64,000 nucleotides of DNA from Mesorhizobium sp. M1E.F.Ca.ET.045.02.1.1 (GCF_003952485.1 NZ_CP034447.1:2804501-2868500); one strand, 5' to 3'. Positions 29,627 through 39,242 are shown, counted from the first letter of the stretch. The notes: generated from the letters alone by a model not told the origin. Numbers and translations: made by a program.

Positions 29627-30412
29627 ATGAATATCGAGCCGGGCAAACTGACCAAGAAGCAGCGACACGAGCTTATCCTGTCGGAGGTCAGGCGCTCGGC
29701 ATCGATCCGCATCTCCAAGCTCGCCCGGCGCATCGGAGTCGCCGGCGAGACCATCCGCCGCGATCTCATCGAGCTCGGCGAGGCCGGGCTGATCAACCGC
29801 ACCTATGGCGGCGCGACGATCTCGCTGATGACGTCCGAGCCGGTGATCGCCGAACGCGGCCTCACCATGGTCGAGGAGCGCGCCCGCATCGGGCGGGGCG
29901 CTGCCGGCCTGATCGAGAAAGGCGGCATCGTGATGATCGATGGCGGATCGACCACCTACGAGGTCGCGCGCGGCCTCTCCCTGCTCGGCCGGGAACTCAC
30001 GATCATCACCAACTCCATCGGTGTCGCCTCGGTTGCCGGCGCCAATCCGGGCTTTCGCGTGATCCTTTGCCCCGGCACCTATGACAGCCGCGAGGCCGCC
30101 GTGCTCGGTGAGGACACGGTCGAATTCGTACACCGCTACAATGCCGACATCGCCATCATTGGCGCTTCGGCCGTGAATGCCGAAGGGCCGAGCGATATGA
30201 TCTCCGGCGCGGCGGCGGTGAAGCGGGCGATGATGGCGCGATCGCTGTCGACGATGCTGGTCGTCACCAACGACAAGTTCGGCCGCAGCAGCCTAGAACG
30301 GGTCTGCGCTTTGAGTGAGCTTTCCGATGTCGTCACCGACAGCGAGCCGGCGCCGGAACTCCGCGCCGCGATCGAGGAGGCGGGCGCCGAGCTTCACGTC
30401 TTTGCCGGCTGA
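29627..30412 (+). CDS. DeoR-family transcriptional regulator
   Basis: A 261-residue regulator: N-terminal DeoR helix-turn-helix (about residues 10-65: QRHELILSEVRRSASIRISKLARRIGVAGETIRRDL) and the C-terminal sugar-phosphate-sensing (DeoRC) domain with DGGSTTYEVAR and TNDKFGRSS motifs. ATG is preceded by AGGAAGAG. It lies after the polyamine operon and converges on an ABC operon, so its target is not clear; DeoR proteins usually sense phosphorylated sugars. Confidence 0.88.
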   Translation: MNIEPGKLTKKQRHELILSEVRRSASIRISKLARRIGVAGETIRRDLIELGEAGLINRTYGGATISLMTSEPVIAERGLTMVEERARIGRGAAGLIEKGGIVMIDGGSTTYEVARGLSLLGRELTIITNSIGVASVAGANPGFRVILCPGTYDSREAAVLGEDTVEFVHRYNADIAIIGASAVNAEGPSDMISGAAAVKRAMMARSLSTMLVVTNDKFGRSSLERVCALSELSDVVTDSEPAPELRAAIEEAGAELHVFAG

Positions 30413-30437
30413 CGGAGCCGGCGCAGCCAATCGGACT

Positions 30438-31517
30438 TCAAGCCGGAAACAGGAATGCCGAAGCGGGATCGAAGAAGATCTGCCGGCCCGAAGCGGCATC
30501 GGCGCTGTCCGGCTCCGCGGCGTCCGAGGTCGGCCTGACGTCGATCTCGTCGCCCGACGCGGTGCGCGCCACGACGCGGCGGCGGTCACCGAAGAAGGCG
30601 GCGTCGACGATCTCGACGGCGAGCGACGCGTTTCCCGGCACTCCCGCCAGGCGGAAGGCTTCCGGCCGCACCATCAGCCTGGCCTTCTGACCGCGGTCGA
30701 GCTTGTGGGTCGCTTTCACACCCTTGACGATCGAGCCATCGGACAGCCGCACCACGGCAGCGCCATTCTCGGTTTCGAGATGCTCGACGGCCAAGAAATT
30801 GGAATTGCCGATGAAGCCGGCGACGAATTCGTTCGCGGGCCTCAGATAGAGGTCCTCGCCGGTGCCGATCTGCGCGATGCGTCCGCTCCTGAACAGGGCG
30901 ATCCGATCGGAAAGATGCAGAGCCTCCTCCTGGTCGTGCGTGACATAGAGGATGGTGACGCCTGTCTCGTGGTGGATGCGGCGGATCTCGGCCTGGATTT
31001 CCTGGCGCAGCTTCTTGTCGAGCGCCGACAGCGGCTCGTCCATCAGAAGGATCGGCGGATCGTAGGCGAGCGCGCGGGCAAGCGCCACGCGCTGCTGCTG
31101 GCCACCCGACAGCGCGCCCGGATAGCGGTCGGCGAAACTGTCGAGGCGCACCAGCGCGAGCATGTCGGCGACCTTGCGCTTCACCTCGCTGTCCGGCCTG
31201 CGGCGCACGCGCAGCGGAAACGCCACATTCTCGGCAACGCTCAGATGCGGGAACAGCGTGTAGCGCTGGAAGACCATGCCGATGTTGCGTTTGTGGGAAG
31301 GCACTGCGAGCAGTGACTTGTCTTCAAGCAGCACGTCGCCGGAGGTCGGGTCCTGGAAACCGGCGATCGCATAGAGCGTCGTCGACTTGCCGGAACCCGA
31401 GGGTCCCAGGAACGTCAGGAATTCGCCCTTGGGCACGTCGATGGTGACGTCATGGACGGCGACGAAGCCGCCGAACGTCTTTCTCACCGCGCGTATGGAG
31501 AGGAATGGCCGGGTCAT
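30438..31517 (-). CDS. Spermidine/putrescine-type ABC transporter ATP-binding protein
   Basis: A 359-residue ABC ATPase: Walker A GPSGSGKSTT, VFQRYTLFPHLSV Q-loop, signature LSGGQQQRVALARALA, Walker B ILLMDEPLSALD, THDQEEALHLSD, and a C-terminal TOBE domain. ATG at 31517 overlaps the permease stop as ATGA. It is the last gene of a long minus-strand operon that starts near 39193, so it presumably energises uptake of the compound degraded by the enzymes encoded upstream. Confidence 0.9.
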   Translation of the reverse strand: MTRPFLSIRAVRKTFGGFVAVHDVTIDVPKGEFLTFLGPSGSGKSTTLYAIAGFQDPTSGDVLLEDKSLLAVPSHKRNIGMVFQRYTLFPHLSVAENVAFPLRVRRRPDSEVKRKVADMLALVRLDSFADRYPGALSGGQQQRVALARALAYDPPILLMDEPLSALDKKLRQEIQAEIRRIHHETGVTILYVTHDQEEALHLSDRIALFRSGRIAQIGTGEDLYLRPANEFVAGFIGNSNFLAVEHLETENGAAVVRLSDGSIVKGVKATHKLDRGQKARLMVRPEAFRLAGVPGNASLAVEIVDAAFFGDRRRVVARTASGDEIDVRPTSDAAEPDSADAASGRQIFFDPASAFLFPA

Positions 31518-32314
31518 CTGGACAGTTTTCTGCGAAGGAGTGCGGTCACGATCATCAGGCATAAGGTGAGGCCGACGAGCAGGCTGGAGGCGGCGGCGAC
31601 GACCGGGCTGAGGTCGGCGCGCAGGCTGCACCATATCTTGACCGGCAAGGTGTGCAAGGTGGGGCTTGCCATGAAGATCGCCACCACCACCTCGTCCCAC
31701 GAGGCGAGGAAGGAAAAGATCGCGGCCGAGAAGATGCCGATGCGGATCGAGGGCAGCGTGATCCTCAGCCTCGCATGCAGCGGGCTGGCGCCGCAGACGA
31801 TCGCCGCGTCCTCGATGGATTTGTCGAAGCCTTCGAGCGCGGTTGCGATCGGAATGATGGCGAAGGGCAGCGCCAGGATGGTGTGGGCGATGACAAAGCC
31901 GATCGTGGTGCCGGCAAGGCCGATGCGCAGGAAGAAGGCGTAGATGGCGATGGCGAAGACCACGACCGGCAGCACCATCGGTGTCAGCAGCAATCCGCGC
32001 AGCAATTGCCGCCCGGGAAACTCGCCCCTGACCAGGCTGAAGGATGCAAGCAAGCCGATCAGCACCGACAAGATTGCGGCCATCGCAGCGATGCGCGCGC
32101 TGGTCAGCGCCGCGTCGATCCAGGCCGGGTCGGCCAGCAATTCCTGGTACCATTTCAGCGTCCAGCCGGGCGGCGGGAAGGCCAGCCAGCGCGACGAGCC
32201 GAACGACAAAAGGACGATGAAGACCACCGGCAGCAGGAGGAAAGCGGCGACCAGCGCGGTGAAGCCGGCAAGTGCTGCGCGCAGCCATCCAAGCCGGTCG
32301 TAATCGAGCAGCAT
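31514..32314 (-). CDS. ABC transporter permease (PotC-like)
   Basis: A 266-residue permease with six membrane helices and the EAA-type loop IEDAAIVCGASPLHARLRITLPSIR. ATG at 32314 follows the stop of the partner permease by one base (TGAGATG), indicating coupled translation. Longer starts upstream would overlap the partner gene deeply and are not family-like. Confidence 0.9.
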   Translation of the reverse strand: MLLDYDRLGWLRAALAGFTALVAAFLLLPVVFIVLLSFGSSRWLAFPPPGWTLKWYQELLADPAWIDAALTSARIAAMAAILSVLIGLLASFSLVRGEFPGRQLLRGLLLTPMVLPVVVFAIAIYAFFLRIGLAGTTIGFVIAHTILALPFAIIPIATALEGFDKSIEDAAIVCGASPLHARLRITLPSIRIGIFSAAIFSFLASWDEVVVAIFMASPTLHTLPVKIWCSLRADLSPVVAAASSLLVGLTLCLMIVTALLRRKLSR

Positions 32315-32315
32315 C

Positions 32316-33176
32316 TCAGAGCCCTCCGGCCAGACGTCGGGCGCCGACGAGGCGAAGCTGGATCGCATAGAGCGCCATGGTGACGACAAGCAGCACGAAG
32401 GCGGTCGCGCTGCCCAGCCCCCAGTTGAGCAGCGACTGCACCGTCTGGGCGATCATCTCGGCGAGCATCATGTTCGACGTGCCGCCGAGCAGCGCAGGCG
32501 TCACGAAATAGCCGAGCGACATGACGAAGACCATCAGCCCGCCGGCGGCGATGCCGGGCAGCGACAGCGGCAGCAGGATGCGGCGGAAGGCCTGGAGAGG
32601 GCTTGCGCCGCAAAGGGCTGCGGCGCGCAGCGTCATCGGGTCGATGGCGCGCAGCGTGCCGACCAGCGGCAGGATCATGAAGGGCAGCATGATGTAGACC
32701 ATGCCGATGGTGACGCCGGTCAGATTGTTGATGAGCGGCAACGGCTCATGGATGATGCCGAGGCTCATCAAGGCACGGTTGATCACGCCGGTACGCTGCA
32801 GCAGCACCATCCAGGCATAGGTTCGGGTCAGCAGATTGGTCCACATCGAGAGGATGATGATGCCGAAGACGACCGAGCCGAGCGCCGGCGGCATGATCGC
32901 CAGCATCCATGCGACAGGAAACGCCACGACGATAGTAACGATCGTAACGACGGCGGCGACGAGAAAAGTGTTGAGGAACACCCGTACATAGGTGCCGCTG
33001 CCGAAAAGGGCGGCGTAGTTCTGCAGCCCGGGCTCAGGCTCAGTGACGCTGCGCAGCAGCAAGGCGACCACCGGCACGATGAAGAACAGGCCGACCAGCG
33101 TCAGGGCCGGCAAGGCGCCGCCGCTGCCGGCCGGCAGGCCGGCAAAGGATTGGCGTCTGAAAGCAGTTCCCGTCAT
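32316..33176 (-). CDS. ABC transporter permease (PotB-like)
   Basis: A 286-residue permease, six helices, with coupling loop LRAAALCGASPLQAFRRILLPLSLPG. ATG at 33176 (MTGTAFRRQ) chosen; the ribosome site is weak. A strong hairpin separates it from the binding-protein gene upstream. Confidence 0.9.
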   Translation of the reverse strand: MTGTAFRRQSFAGLPAGSGGALPALTLVGLFFIVPVVALLLRSVTEPEPGLQNYAALFGSGTYVRVFLNTFLVAAVVTIVTIVVAFPVAWMLAIMPPALGSVVFGIIILSMWTNLLTRTYAWMVLLQRTGVINRALMSLGIIHEPLPLINNLTGVTIGMVYIMLPFMILPLVGTLRAIDPMTLRAAALCGASPLQAFRRILLPLSLPGIAAGGLMVFVMSLGYFVTPALLGGTSNMMLAEMIAQTVQSLLNWGLGSATAFVLLVVTMALYAIQLRLVGARRLAGGL

Positions 33177-33195
33177 GGAAACGTCCCGTCTTTCA

Positions 33196-33222
33196 AGCGG
33201 GGCGCTGTTGCCGCGCCCCGCT
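33196..33222 (-). promoter_or_regulatory. Perfect hairpin between binding-protein and permease genes
   Basis: AGCGGGGCGC (33196-33205) and GCGCCCCGCT (33213-33222) enclose a 7-nt loop, 13 bp past the stop of the binding-protein gene on the minus strand. No T-run follows in that direction. It matches the hairpins found after three other binding-protein genes in this window. Confidence 0.6.
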
Positions 33223-33235
33223 CTTGTCATGGCGG

Positions 33236-34240
33236 CTACTTGGTCTGCCAGGCGTACCAGCGCGTGGCGATCTCGTCGCGATGCTCGGCCCAGTAGTTCA
33301 TGTCGAGATTGATCTGGCCGTCGACATGGGCGTCGGGCAGGCCCTTGACCACGTCCGCGGCCATCTCGGCCTTGGCCTTGGTGTTGATCGGCGCGTAGCC
33401 GCTCGCTTCGGCGAACTTCGCCTGGCCGGTCGGGCTGGTGGCGGCGGCGAGGAACTTCATGGCGCTGTCCTTGTTCTTGGCGCCCTTCGGGACGACGAGA
33501 ACGTCAGCGGCGGTGAGGTTCTGGTTCCAGGAGACGCCGACATCGGCGCCGTCCTTCTCCAGCGCGAAGACACGTCCGTTCCAGAGCTGGCCGAAGGCAG
33601 CCTCGCCCGAAGCGATGAGCTGCTGCGACTCGGCGCCACCACCCCACCAGACGATGTCCGACTTGATGGTGTCGAGCTTCTTGAAGGCGCGGTCGAGGTC
33701 GAGCGGGTAGAGCTTGTCGGCGGGCACGCCGTCGGCGAGCAGCGCGATCTCGATCACGCCCGGCGCCGACCATTTGTAGAAGGTTCGTTTGCCGGGAAAC
33801 TTCTTGGTGTCGAACATGTCGGCCCAGCCCGTCGGTTCGCCCGAAACGGTGCCCTTGTTCCAGGCGAGAACGAAGGAATAGTAGAAGCTGCCGACGGCGT
33901 GCTCGTTGCTGAAGCGCGGGTCGAGATCGGCCTTCGGCACGGCGGCGAAGTCGATCGGCTCGAGCAATCCGTCCTTCGCCGCCTTGATGGCGAAGTCCAT
34001 CTCGACGTCGACGACGTCCCAGGTGACGTTCTTGGCGTCGACCATGGCCTTCAGCTTGCCGTAGTCGGTCGGGCCGTCCTGCAGCACCTTGATGCCGGAC
34101 GAGGCCGCGAACGGCTCCGCCCAGGACTTGGTCTGCGCCTCCTGCGTGGTGCCGCCCCAACTGGTGAACACCATTTCGTCGGCCTTGGCGGCGGTTGCCG
34201 CCAGCAGTCCGGCGAGAACGCCGGCTAAGATCAGTTTCAT
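33236..34240 (-). CDS. ABC transporter extracellular solute-binding protein (PotD-type)
   Basis: A 334-residue periplasmic protein with a classical Sec signal peptide (about 20 residues, cleavage at AKADE). EMVFTSWGGTTQEAQTKSWAEPF is the start typical of putrescine-type binding proteins whose ligands are often not polyamines. ATG at 34240 is preceded by AGAGGAG. The gene sits between a catabolic gene block (aldehyde dehydrogenase, flavin monooxygenase) and its permeases, so it likely binds the substrate or precursor of that pathway. Confidence 0.9.
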   Translation of the reverse strand: MKLILAGVLAGLLAATAAKADEMVFTSWGGTTQEAQTKSWAEPFAASSGIKVLQDGPTDYGKLKAMVDAKNVTWDVVDVEMDFAIKAAKDGLLEPIDFAAVPKADLDPRFSNEHAVGSFYYSFVLAWNKGTVSGEPTGWADMFDTKKFPGKRTFYKWSAPGVIEIALLADGVPADKLYPLDLDRAFKKLDTIKSDIVWWGGGAESQQLIASGEAAFGQLWNGRVFALEKDGADVGVSWNQNLTAADVLVVPKGAKNKDSAMKFLAAATSPTGQAKFAEASGYAPINTKAKAEMAADVVKGLPDAHVDGQINLDMNYWAEHRDEIATRWYAWQTK

Positions 34241-34306
34241 GTCATTCTCCTCTGATTTCTCTGTTCCGTTTCTTGTTCTTGTCAGTGCATCCTCGTCATG
34301 CCGTTC

Positions 34307-35779
34307 TCAGCGCATGACGAAGGGATCAGGGATCGGCTCGTCCGAGGTCTTGATCCAGACCGATTTCGAGCGCGTGTAATCGCGGATGGCGTCCAGCCCG
34401 CCTTCGCGGCCGAGGCCCGACAGGCCGTAGCCGCCGAAGGGCACGAGCGGCGAGACCGCCCGGTACGTGTTAACCCAGACGACGCCGGCATGGATGTCGC
34501 GCGCCATGCGGTGCGCCTTGCCGAGATTGGAGGTGAAGACGCCGGAGGCGAGGCCGAAGGGCGTGTCATTGGCGAGCGCGAGCGCCTCGGCCTCGGTGTC
34601 GAAGGCAAGCACGCTGAGCACCGGGCCGAACAGTTCCTCGCGCACGCAGGGCAGGTTGATGTCGCCGGCATCGATGATGGTCGGCGCGTAGTAGAAGCCC
34701 GCGCCGATGTCCGGGCGCTTGCCTCCGGTCACGAGCGTGCCGCCCGCGGCGAGGCTCTCGGCCACGACCTTCTCGATCCAGTCGCGCTGGCGCAGCGTGG
34801 CTAAAGGCCCCATTTCGGTGGCCGGATCCTGTGGGTCGCCGATGCGGATCGCTTCGGCTTTTTGCTTCAGCCGACCGAGGAACTCCTGCCTCACCGAACG
34901 CTCGATGAGCAGCCGCGAGCCGGCGACGCAGCTCTGCCCGGTCGCGGCGAAGATACCGGCGACGACCGCATTGGCGGCGCTGTCGAGATCGGCGTCGGCG
35001 AAGACGACGACGGGGCTTTTGCCGCCAAGCTCAAGCGTCGTAAAGGCGAGGTTCTCCGCCGTGTTCCTGACGATGGCGCGCGCCGTCGACGGGCCGCCGG
35101 TGAAGGCGACGCGCGAGACCAGCGGATGGCTGGTCAGGCGCCGCCCGCATTCCTGGCCGAAGCCGGTGAGGATGTTGACAGCGCCGGCTGGAAAGCCGGC
35201 TTCGCTGACCAACTCGGCAAAGGCGAGCAGCGGCGCCGGGCCGTCCTCGGAGGCTTTGAGCACCACCGTGCAGCCGGCGGCCAGCGCCGGACCGAGCTTG
35301 ACCGCCGAGAGGAAGAGCTGCGAGTTCCACGGCACCACCGCGGCAACGACGCCGATCGGCTCGCGGCGGATGGTGACGTCGAGATCCGCCTTGTCGATCG
35401 GCACATGCGCGCCTTCGTGCTTGTCGGCGAGCCCACCATAGTAGCGGTAGTAGTCGCCGACATAAGCGATCTGGGCGCGGGTCTCGCGGATGATCTTGCC
35501 GGTGTCGCGCGTCTCCAGCTCGGCCAGGCGCCCGGCATTGGCGGCGACGAGATCGCCGAGTTTCACCAGCAGCTTGCCACGCGCGGTTGCCGTCATCGAC
35601 GCCCAAGGTCCGGAGCGCAGCGCGCGGTGCGCCGCCTCGACGGCGCGGTCGACGTCGACTTCGGTCGCCGCCGGCATCTTCGCCCAAGGCGCGCCGGTCG
35701 ACGGATCGATGCTGTCGAAGGTCGCGGACGGCTCGTCGAAGCGGCCGTCGATGAAGTTCCTGAAAAGAGCGTCGGTCAT
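34307..35779 (-). CDS. NAD(P)-dependent aldehyde dehydrogenase
   Basis: A 490-residue ALDH superfamily enzyme with complete catalytic residues: Asn152 (PWNSQ), Glu250 (LELGGK) and Cys284 (GQSCVAGSR). The N-terminal FIDGRFDEPS is typical of substrate-broad aldehyde dehydrogenases. The gene lies 13 bp from the LLM monooxygenase gene in the same operon, so it probably oxidises an aldehyde released by that monooxygenase. The exact aldehyde is unknown. Confidence 0.92.
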   Translation of the reverse strand: MTDALFRNFIDGRFDEPSATFDSIDPSTGAPWAKMPAATEVDVDRAVEAAHRALRSGPWASMTATARGKLLVKLGDLVAANAGRLAELETRDTGKIIRETRAQIAYVGDYYRYYGGLADKHEGAHVPIDKADLDVTIRREPIGVVAAVVPWNSQLFLSAVKLGPALAAGCTVVLKASEDGPAPLLAFAELVSEAGFPAGAVNILTGFGQECGRRLTSHPLVSRVAFTGGPSTARAIVRNTAENLAFTTLELGGKSPVVVFADADLDSAANAVVAGIFAATGQSCVAGSRLLIERSVRQEFLGRLKQKAEAIRIGDPQDPATEMGPLATLRQRDWIEKVVAESLAAGGTLVTGGKRPDIGAGFYYAPTIIDAGDINLPCVREELFGPVLSVLAFDTEAEALALANDTPFGLASGVFTSNLGKAHRMARDIHAGVVWVNTYRAVSPLVPFGGYGLSGLGREGGLDAIRDYTRSKSVWIKTSDEPIPDPFVMR

Positions 35780-35791
35780 GGAGGCTCGCGA

Positions 35792-36829
35792 TCAGATAAA
35801 GGCCGGCATCACCCGGTCGATGAACAGTTGCAGAGATTTCTTCTTGCGCTCGTGCGAAAGGCCGCTGTCGATCCAGATCGAGTACTGGTCGTAGCCGAGC
35901 GTCTCGTAGGCCTTCAGCCGGCCGATCACCTCATCCGCCTCGCCGATCACCAGGTTCTGGCGCATCTTGTCCGGCGCGTATTGCGGCATGGCGGCAATCT
36001 CGTCGGCGGTCAGCGGCTCCAATATGCCCTGATGCACCGGCTTCTTGTTCTGGAACCAGGCGCCGAACTGACAGTAGAAGGTCGATAGATCCTGGCTGAG
36101 CCGATCGGCGTCGGCCGCATTCTCGGCGACGAATGTGTGCATCAAAAGCATGATCTCCGGCCGTTCGATGTCCGGATGCGCGGCGCAGGCGGCGTTGAAG
36201 CGCTGCATCAGGCTTGCGACCTCGTCGTCGCCGGAGGCCAGCGGCGTCACCTGCACCTTGCATCTGTTGGCGACGGCAAAGTCGTGCGAGTTCGGGTCGC
36301 GGGCAGCCACCCAGATCGGTGGGTAGGGTTTCTGCAAGGGCTTGGGCGAGGAGGTGGTCGGCGGGAACTGCCAGAACTCGCCGGCGTGCTCGTAGTCGCC
36401 GTCCCAGAGGCCGCGGATTGCGGGTATGATCTCGCGCATGCGCTGGCCGGCGCCCCAGGCATCGAGCCCCGGGAAGACGCGCTGATATTCGTAGCTGTAA
36501 GCGCCGCGCGCGATGCCGACATCCAACCTGCCGCCGGTGACGAGGTCGGTCATGGCCGCCTCGCCCGCAAGCTTGATGGGGTGCCAGAAGGGCGCGATGA
36601 TGGTTCCGGTGCCGAGGCGGATGCGGTTCGTTTTGGCCGCCAGATAGGCGATGTTGATGAACGGATTGGGCGAGATGGTGAATTCCATCCCGTGATGCTC
36701 GCCGATCCAGGCCGTCTCGAAACCGGCCTCTTCGGCGAGCAGCACCAGCTCTCCCAGCTCGTCCAGCAGCTCCGAATGCGGCTTGGCGAGATCCGAGCGT
36801 TCCATATGCACGAAGAGCGAGAACTTCAT
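35792..36829 (-). CDS. LLM-class flavin-dependent monooxygenase (luciferase-like)
   Basis: A 345-residue bacterial-luciferase-family protein. KFSLFVHMERSD, WIGEHHGMEFTISPNP, RLGTGTIIAPFWHP and GRLDVGIARGAYSYEY form the TIM-barrel flavin site. Such enzymes use reduced FMN from a partner reductase to oxygenate amines, thioethers or heterocycles. The next gene encodes a flavin reductase domain, so the two form a two-component monooxygenase. ATG at 36829 overlaps the stop of that gene (ATGA). It resembles RutA in role, not in clear sequence identity. Confidence 0.9.
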   Translation of the reverse strand: MKFSLFVHMERSDLAKPHSELLDELGELVLLAEEAGFETAWIGEHHGMEFTISPNPFINIAYLAAKTNRIRLGTGTIIAPFWHPIKLAGEAAMTDLVTGGRLDVGIARGAYSYEYQRVFPGLDAWGAGQRMREIIPAIRGLWDGDYEHAGEFWQFPPTTSSPKPLQKPYPPIWVAARDPNSHDFAVANRCKVQVTPLASGDDEVASLMQRFNAACAAHPDIERPEIMLLMHTFVAENAADADRLSQDLSTFYCQFGAWFQNKKPVHQGILEPLTADEIAAMPQYAPDKMRQNLVIGEADEVIGRLKAYETLGYDQYSIWIDSGLSHERKKKSLQLFIDRVMPAFI

Positions 36830-38613
36830 CCCTGGTCACCTGGATTGAGCGAAGCGACTTCGGCCCGAGCGAGCGGCCGCACTTCGCCTTCGAGTTCGTT
36901 GCCGACATAGACGCCGAATGCATCTTCAGTGCATTCGCGCACATAACGGGCCAGCATCGAGCGAATCGCCGGGTCGGCGATCTTCAACCCGTCGATCGCG
37001 TCGATGTCGATCAGCCGAATGCCGCGATCGCTCGACGCCGGCACATCGAACGTGCCACGATAGTAGACATGGGTGCGCGAAGCGTTGCCTGCATCGTCCC
37101 AGACGGCGTACAGGAAGCCGAGATGGGCCTCGATGGCCTTTGCGGCAAGAAGTCCGTTGAGGCTCTTGCCGTCGCTTGCCGAGCCAAGGCCCCGGCCACG
37201 CGGCAGGTCAAGGAAGCCATCCGCCGTTTCGAGAAACAGGATGCGGCCGCCATTCTCGAGGATGGCGCCGACATCGGTGCCGGGCTGGGCGGCGGCGAGC
37301 GCCTCCTGGCTGAGGCCGGGCGTGATGTAGGCGCCGCGGCAATAGCCGAGGGGCTGCGCGGAATTGTGCTGGAAATCGCGGACACGGCCGATGAGGATCG
37401 AATGATCCCCCGCGTCGACCAGCCGCTCCATGTCACAGTCGAAGCAGGCGACCGAGCCGTCCAGAATGGGGCTGCCGGTCTGTCCCGGGCGCCAGTCGAC
37501 CGAGGCGAACTTGTCCGGCGCTTTCGAGGCGAAGATGCCGGAGGCCGCTTTCTGGCCCTCGTTCAAGATATTGATGGCGAAGCTCTTCGAGGTCGCGAAC
37601 ACCGGGTGCCCCAGCGCCTTATGGGCGATGCAGACGAGCACCAGCGGCGGATCGAGCGATACCGAGGTGAAGGAGTTGGCGGTGAAGCCGCGCGGCTCGC
37701 CTTCCAGACCGATGGTGGTGACGATGGTGACGCCGGTCAGGAAGGAGCCGAGCGCGCGCCGGAACTCGCCACTGTCGAAATCGGTGACCGCCTCCGCGAC
37801 TTCGCGTTCCTGAAGGAAGTCGGCGATGTGGCGTGTGGTCAGATCAGGCGCCGCCACCGCCATCATATGCCTTTCACCAGGCAGCACGGTGCAGCGGCCA
37901 TGCGGCGCGAGCCTGGCCATGGCGGCCGACATCGCCGGCGAGGAGTTTTTGTCTTCCGAGCCGGTGATGAACAGGGCCGGCACGGCCAGCGTCGGCAGGC
38001 GCTCGGCGTGGTCGGCATCGGCACGGGCGAATAGGCGGTAGGTGCGGGCATAGCCTTCGGGGTCGACCTCGCCCAGCGCCGCCGCCGTCTTCTCGGCCGC
38101 CGCGGTGAGTCCGGCCGGAACCGGATCGCCAAACCAGCGCGCGATGGTCTGCGCAGCGCCTGCCGCGTCGCCGCGACCGGTGAGCGCGGCGGCGCGCTCG
38201 CGAACGGCATCGGCGAGTTCAGGCGGCCGGCGGAACACGGCGTTGAGCGAGACGATGCGGCCGACGCGCTCCGGCGCGAGCAGAGCAAGCTCCTGCGCGA
38301 CGAGCGCGCCCATGGAGTGGCCGACGACCGACACGCTTTTTAAGCCGAGATGATCGAGCAGCCGGATCGCCTGCCCAGCATAGTCGGCCAGTTCCGGTGT
38401 CTGCGGCGGCAACGGCGAGCGGCCATGACCAAGCATATCGATGGCGATGACGTCCCAGCGATCCGCCATCCGCTCGATCTGCGGCCGCCAGATCGCCGCG
38501 TTCATGCCGACGCCGTGAATGAAGAGCACCGGCGCGCCCGATCCGGCGCGGATGAAGCTGGTGCCGTCGGGCGCGGTACCCTCAGTCCACTCAGCTGCGA
38601 CGGCGTCAGCCAT
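36826..38613 (-). CDS. Alpha/beta hydrolase fused to a flavin reductase with extra C-terminal domain
   Basis: A 595-residue fusion. Residues 1-270 are an alpha/beta hydrolase: oxyanion-type FIHGVGMN, nucleophile Ser100 in VGHSMGA, acid near GSEDKNSS, His249 in GERHMMA. Residues about 281-430 are a flavin reductase (RRALGSFLTGVTIVTT...GFTANSFTSVSLDPPLVLVCI). Residues 431-595 are an extra domain, Nudix-like at best. The two main activities correspond to RutD and RutF of uracil breakdown, here in one chain beside a LLM monooxygenase. ATG at 38613 overlaps the DUF1185 gene end by eight bases. The fused form could channel reduced flavin and hydrolyse the oxygenated product. Confidence 0.88.
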   Translation of the reverse strand: MADAVAAEWTEGTAPDGTSFIRAGSGAPVLFIHGVGMNAAIWRPQIERMADRWDVIAIDMLGHGRSPLPPQTPELADYAGQAIRLLDHLGLKSVSVVGHSMGALVAQELALLAPERVGRIVSLNAVFRRPPELADAVRERAAALTGRGDAAGAAQTIARWFGDPVPAGLTAAAEKTAAALGEVDPEGYARTYRLFARADADHAERLPTLAVPALFITGSEDKNSSPAMSAAMARLAPHGRCTVLPGERHMMAVAAPDLTTRHIADFLQEREVAEAVTDFDSGEFRRALGSFLTGVTIVTTIGLEGEPRGFTANSFTSVSLDPPLVLVCIAHKALGHPVFATSKSFAINILNEGQKAASGIFASKAPDKFASVDWRPGQTGSPILDGSVACFDCDMERLVDAGDHSILIGRVRDFQHNSAQPLGYCRGAYITPGLSQEALAAAQPGTDVGAILENGGRILFLETADGFLDLPRGRGLGSASDGKSLNGLLAAKAIEAHLGFLYAVWDDAGNASRTHVYYRGTFDVPASSDRGIRLIDIDAIDGLKIADPAIRSMLARYVRECTEDAFGVYVGNELEGEVRPLARAEVASLNPGDQG

Positions 38614-39193
38614 GCAGGTCGCCCACTTCCTTGAGATCCTGATAGCGATCGCCGATGCGGTGATGCGGACGGCCGCCGATGGACGCGCCAAGCGCTACCA
38701 CCAGCTCGTCCGGCGCCGGCGCGTCGCCTATCTGGAAATGCACGGTCAGATAGTGCGAGCGCCGGCCTTCGTCATTCTTGTCCATCAGCGGGATCATGAT
38801 CGGCGTGTTCGGCCCGCCGCGCAGATTGGTGAAGGCAAGATAGGTCTTGGCGCCGACGGTGCGGCGATAGTGGTTGCCGAAATGCAGCGTGTGGATCAGG
38901 GCCGAGGCGTGCTCGATCTCACCCGACGTGCCGCAGATGGCGGCCTTGCCGTAGCCCTCGATCGCCTCGCCCGAGCCGGCGACGGCAAGGATCTCACGGG
39001 TCAGGGTCTCTCCCAGCACCGGCGCACAGGCGCGGATTTCGGGCGAAAGATCCTCGGTGAAGCCGCGTCCTGCCCAGGGGTTCGTCAGCACTGCGGCGAC
39101 GCCGATCAGGCGCAGCGGCCTGGGCGCCGCCTTGCCGCCTTCGATCAGCGTGTTTTCGGTGTAGGTGACGATCTTGCGAATGGCCGGCTGCAT
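38606..39193 (-). CDS. DUF1185 / AA_synth family protein
   Basis: A 195-residue protein of the AA_synth (PF06684) family, seen from IRKIVTYTENTLIEGGK, NPWAGRG, GKAAICGTSGEIEHASALIH and the C-terminal GGRPHHRIGDRY. The family has been structurally likened to chorismate-mutase-type trimers; no reaction is established. It is the first gene of the operon, directly downstream of the GntR operator, and its stop overlaps the hydrolase-reductase start. Its constant company with LLM enzymes suggests a ring-opening or amide-hydrolysing step; that is inference. Confidence 0.85.
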   Translation of the reverse strand: MQPAIRKIVTYTENTLIEGGKAAPRPLRLIGVAAVLTNPWAGRGFTEDLSPEIRACAPVLGETLTREILAVAGSGEAIEGYGKAAICGTSGEIEHASALIHTLHFGNHYRRTVGAKTYLAFTNLRGGPNTPIMIPLMDKNDEGRRSHYLTVHFQIGDAPAPDELVVALGASIGGRPHHRIGDRYQDLKEVGDLHG

Positions 39194-39242
39194 GGAAACC
39201 TCTGTCGAGCGGCGCTGCGGAATAGCGTCACCTTCTGTGTCT

